From contig CAIXQV010000431.1 of assembly GCA_903921605.1 (NCBI GenBank), positions 1-7,567 on the forward strand: a stretch of 7,567 nucleotides of DNA. Direction: 5' to 3'. Of this stretch, positions 4,861 through 7,567 are shown piece after piece (positions within the stretch are counted from its first letter, which is position 1; each line of letters starts with the position of its first letter). Below the pieces are notes generated by a model. That model searched no databases. It was given only the letters and a program-made list of their open reading frames with translations, and was not told the origin of the DNA. Origin of the DNA: an uncultured Planctomycetaceae bacterium (lineage in GTDB: Bacteria; Planctomycetota; Planctomycetia; Planctomycetales; Planctomycetaceae). A program made the position numbers and the translations under genes.

Positions 4861-7567
4861 TCACCGTCGGCTGGGGACTTCGATTCCCTGTCGAATCATT
4901 TCGGCCAATTCTTTCGTCGATAGTTTTCCGGCCGCGTCAGCCCCGGAGAGAACTCCGTCAACCAGATCCCGCTTCTCATCATGCATCTGCAGGATCTGTT
5001 CTTCAATCGTTCCGCGAGCAATGATGCGGTAAACCATCACGGGTTTTGTCTGCCCAATACGGTGGGCTCGGTCCGTCGCCTGATCTTCAACGGCAGGATT
5101 CCACCATGGATCCATATGAATCACGTAATCGGCCGCCGTGAGGTTCAGTCCGGTCCCGCCGGCTTTCAGTGAGATCAAAAAGACATCGCTCTCGCCGCGC
5201 TGAAACGCTTCCACTCGTTCCTGTCGCTGAACAGGCGTAGTTTGGCCGTCAAGATATTGATAGCTGAAGCCGGCTTTCTCCAATGCGGCTCGAATCAATG
5301 CCAGGTGAGTTGTGAATTGGCTAAAGATCAGCGGACGATTACCCTGCTCTTTCAACTGTTCAAGCTGTTCCATCAGCACGTCCAGTTTGGCCGACGAGCC
5401 TTTCCACTTGTCATCCACCAGACCAATGTGACACGACAGCTGACGCAGTCGAGTCAACATCTGGAGTACTTTGAATCGTTGGTCATGCGACAGGTTCTCA
5501 TCGCCGATCTGATCCAGTTCGGTCACAGCAGCCAGTCGCATCTGATCGTACCGCAGTCGTTCTTCGGCACTGAGGTCGACCATCAGATTCGTTTCAGTAC
5601 GAGCCGGCAGATCTTTCAACACGTCACGCTTCGATCGACGCAGAATAAAAGGTGCAATGACCTGCGACAAAGCTTGTCGGCGATCGCTGTTACTCTCTTT
5701 TTCAATCGGAGCGGCAAAGCGTCGACGGAATTGTTCCCATGAACCAAGAACTCCCGGAGCCACCGTATGGAAGATGCTCCACAGTTCTCCCAGATGATTC
5801 TCCATCGGCGTGCCGGTCAGGGCGATCTTCCATTCAGCTTCGAACGTGCGAATCTGTGCGGCCGTCTTGCTGTTACTGTTTTTGATGTTCTGAGCTTCGT
5901 CCAGAATCAACGTGCCCCATTTGATCTCCCGCAGCAGTTCCGCTTCGCGAAGTGCAAGCCCGTAACTGCAGATCACGAGATCTCCTTCGCCGACTTTGTT
6001 CTTCAGATCGATGCGATCGATATCGCGAAACAGGATCGGAGTCAGTGACGGAGTAAAGCGTTCACATTCCCGCTGCCAGTTGAAACCCAGCGATGTGGGA
6101 GCAATCACAAGCGTGGGACCGGACTCAACACGAGTCAGCAATAGAGCCAGCGTCTGGACGGTTTTGCCGAGCCCCATGTCGTCCGCAAGAATTCCACCAA
6201 CGCCCCATTGAGACAACCTGCACAACCAGCGAAAGCCCTCAAGCTGGTAATCTCGCAGTTCCGCATTCAGTCCCATCGGTGGTTCCTGAACCGTATCCTG
6301 AGCATCACGCAGACGCTTCAGACATTTTTCCCAGTGCTTGTCGGCTTCGATCTGAATCTTGGCCGCTTCCAGCACATTCACAATCGGAGCGGCTGAAGCA
6401 TCCAACTGGAGTTTGCCGCGATTCTCCTGACTCACATCGGAAAGACGCTTCAGAGCATCTCGTAGTTCCGCAGCAACGGCCGCCCATTTGCCCGGCGAGA
6501 TTTCCATCAGCCCGTTCATGGGGCGGCCATGCATTCCGGCCAGGATCTCCTTGAGAGAAATCTCCTGATCACCGATCTGACATGTTCCGCTGAGTCCAAA
6601 CCAGTCTCGTTGGCGTGACACTTCAACACGCACGTTATTCGCGGTGAGTCGACCGATCACATCGAATCGACTGACTGAATCTTTATGCCACAGCACAGTC
6701 AGTTCAGCTCGCTCAACCGCCGAACCGGCATCAGTCAGCAAATCGCTGATCTCGTCACCATCCGTCATACGCCAGCTCCAGCGGCTCAGCGGGACGCCTC
6801 GATTGATCTGCAGTTCCACCACTATGTCCTGAGCACGTCGAACCTCGGCCGGGATGTCTCGCACAAACTGCACGGGTTCGCCATCGACCTTTTCGTGAAT
6901 CCGCGCCAGCCCTTCTCCGGGAGCATGCAGCATCTGATTTCGATCTCGAAACTGAATCGAGACATCCAGCGCGCCGCTGCGGCGGAGTTGCAGCATCAGC
7001 ACAGGCTGAGTTTCTGCGGGAACTTCTTTCCCCGCCACGGACTCCGGCAGACGTACCGCCATGCAGGCTCGCAACTGTTCCAGTTGCTGCAGCAGCACCG
7101 GCATCTTGTCTTTCGACACGACATCCTTCTGCTCCAGCAATTGGCGGCAAATCTCGAACGAATGCAACGGTCCTCGAAAGTAAACCGCTTCCTTCAGCGA
7201 CGGGACGTAGACGAGGACGCCTCGGGAAACGTTCAAAACCTTGATGTCGCCAATCTTCCCCAACCGCGTGACATAGTCGCCGACACTTGTGGAAAGCTGC
7301 AGCCCCTGATCGGATTCGAGAACAAGGATCTCAAGCGGTACCATTCTGAGCGTACAAGGTTCCCGGTCGTAACAGAACAGATCAGTCTCCGCCAGGACTC
7401 GCAATCCTTCAGCCACTTCAATCGTGGGAGACTGCCAGCGTTCCTGCTTGACGAGGTCTGCTAATTGGTGGTCGATAGGTGACCAATTCGATCGAGCCGC
7501 TTTGAGGAAGGCTTCGATCGTGCTTTCCTTGCCTTTGGTCCAGCCGCCCTTTTTCTCCTGTTGGATA
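4861..7567 (-). CDS. SNF2/SWI2-family DNA-dependent ATPase (HepA/COG0553 type), N-terminus missing
   Basis: The frame ends with TGA at 4861-4863 and stays open to the right edge: a GTG at 7414-7416 could start an 851-residue protein, but 50 more sense codons lie upstream with protein-like content (ERWQSPTIE just before). The gene is therefore probably cut off at its 5' end, giving at least 901 residues. The C-terminal half has the full two-lobed SNF2 motor: DDMGLGKT with the Walker A GKT at 6160-6168, a Walker B box DEAQ (5890-5901), TGTPMEN (motif III, 5797-5817), LIFSQF (motif IV), GGTGLNL (motif V, 5140-5160) and QATDRAHRIGQ (motif VI, 5050-5082). Upstream is a long region of about 380 residues with mixed strands, including a DWFGLSG segment typical of bacterial SNF2-associated N-terminal domains. 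No zinc-binding or nuclease domain is seen in the visible part. Such proteins translocate on duplex DNA or remodel protein-DNA complexes; the substrate here cannot be told. No defence or restriction genes adjoin it in the window. Confidence 0.93.
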   Translation of the reverse strand, partial: IQQEKKGGWTKGKESTIEAFLKAARSNWSPIDHQLADLVKQERWQSPTIEVAEGLRVLAETDLFCYDREPCTLRMVPLEILVLESDQGLQLSTSVGDYVTRLGKIGDIKVLNVSRGVLVYVPSLKEAVYFRGPLHSFEICRQLLEQKDVVSKDKMPVLLQQLEQLRACMAVRLPESVAGKEVPAETQPVLMLQLRRSGALDVSIQFRDRNQMLHAPGEGLARIHEKVDGEPVQFVRDIPAEVRRAQDIVVELQINRGVPLSRWSWRMTDGDEISDLLTDAGSAVERAELTVLWHKDSVSRFDVIGRLTANNVRVEVSRQRDWFGLSGTCQIGDQEISLKEILAGMHGRPMNGLMEISPGKWAAVAAELRDALKRLSDVSQENRGKLQLDASAAPIVNVLEAAKIQIEADKHWEKCLKRLRDAQDTVQEPPMGLNAELRDYQLEGFRWLCRLSQWGVGGILADDMGLGKTVQTLALLLTRVESGPTLVIAPTSLGFNWQRECERFTPSLTPILFRDIDRIDLKNKVGEGDLVICSYGLALREAELLREIKWGTLILDEAQNIKNSNSKTAAQIRTFEAEWKIALTGTPMENHLGELWSIFHTVAPGVLGSWEQFRRRFAAPIEKESNSDRRQALSQVIAPFILRRSKRDVLKDLPARTETNLMVDLSAEERLRYDQMRLAAVTELDQIGDENLSHDQRFKVLQMLTRLRQLSCHIGLVDDKWKGSSAKLDVLMEQLEQLKEQGNRPLIFSQFTTHLALIRAALEKAGFSYQYLDGQTTPVQRQERVEAFQRGESDVFLISLKAGGTGLNLTAADYVIHMDPWWNPAVEDQATDRAHRIGQTKPVMVYRIIARGTIEEQILQMHDEKRDLVDGVLSGADAAGKLSTKELAEMIRQGIEVPSRR

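Noticed and set aside
4391..5032. Plus-strand open frame of 213 codons spanning the end of the small membrane gene and the end of the SNF2 gene
   Set aside because: It runs out of phase with the well-supported membrane protein and then antisense to the helicase; no domain is visible.
6685..7464. Plus-strand open frame of 259 codons
   Set aside because: It is antisense to the SNF2 gene's N-terminal region; Gln/His/Arg-rich composition is typical of reverse-complement translation.

Overview
The window looks like chromosomal DNA from a Gram-negative-type bacterium, most plausibly a planctomycete. This is inferred from three things: a small membrane protein that begins with the NPYA-type N-terminus common in that phylum, weak or variable Shine-Dalgarno use with GTG and TTG starts, and the overall flavour of the SNF2 and LptC-like proteins. 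Base composition looks moderately GC-rich by eye; it was not computed. There is no sign of an insertion sequence, phage gene, CRISPR array, tRNA or rRNA.

Layout. Positions 1-2267 are an envelope (lipopolysaccharide) block on the minus strand. The gene kdsD (arabinose-5-phosphate isomerase, 1191-2267) is followed after 113 nt by a long reading frame (1-1077) that runs off the left edge without a stop. That frame encodes a membrane-anchored protein with LptC/LptA (OstA-like) sequence features. The arrangement recalls the E. coli kdsD-kdsC-lptC-lptA order, but kdsC is absent from between the two genes. A divergent intergenic region (2268-2759) holds a candidate kdsD promoter, a perfect 12-bp palindrome and competing small hairpins. 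On the plus strand, argG (argininosuccinate synthase, GTG start at 2760, ends 3977) is followed by a strong rho-independent terminator (4021-4055) and a second hairpin. A small three-helix membrane protein resembling DUF5362 (4281-4751, TTG start with a strong ribosome binding site and its own candidate promoter) comes next. It converges on a large SNF2-family helicase gene on the minus strand (4861 to the right edge), whose N-terminus lies beyond the window.

Function. KdsD makes arabinose 5-phosphate, the first committed precursor of Kdo, the sugar linking lipid A to the core. The LptC/LptA-like protein would help carry finished lipopolysaccharide across the periplasm, so these two genes fit one pathway. 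ArgG (arginine synthesis), the DUF5362-like protein and the SNF2 ATPase look like independent neighbours. The observation most worth following up is the LptC-like protein. It appears to carry more OstA-like segments than a plain LptC and may be an LptC-LptA fusion.
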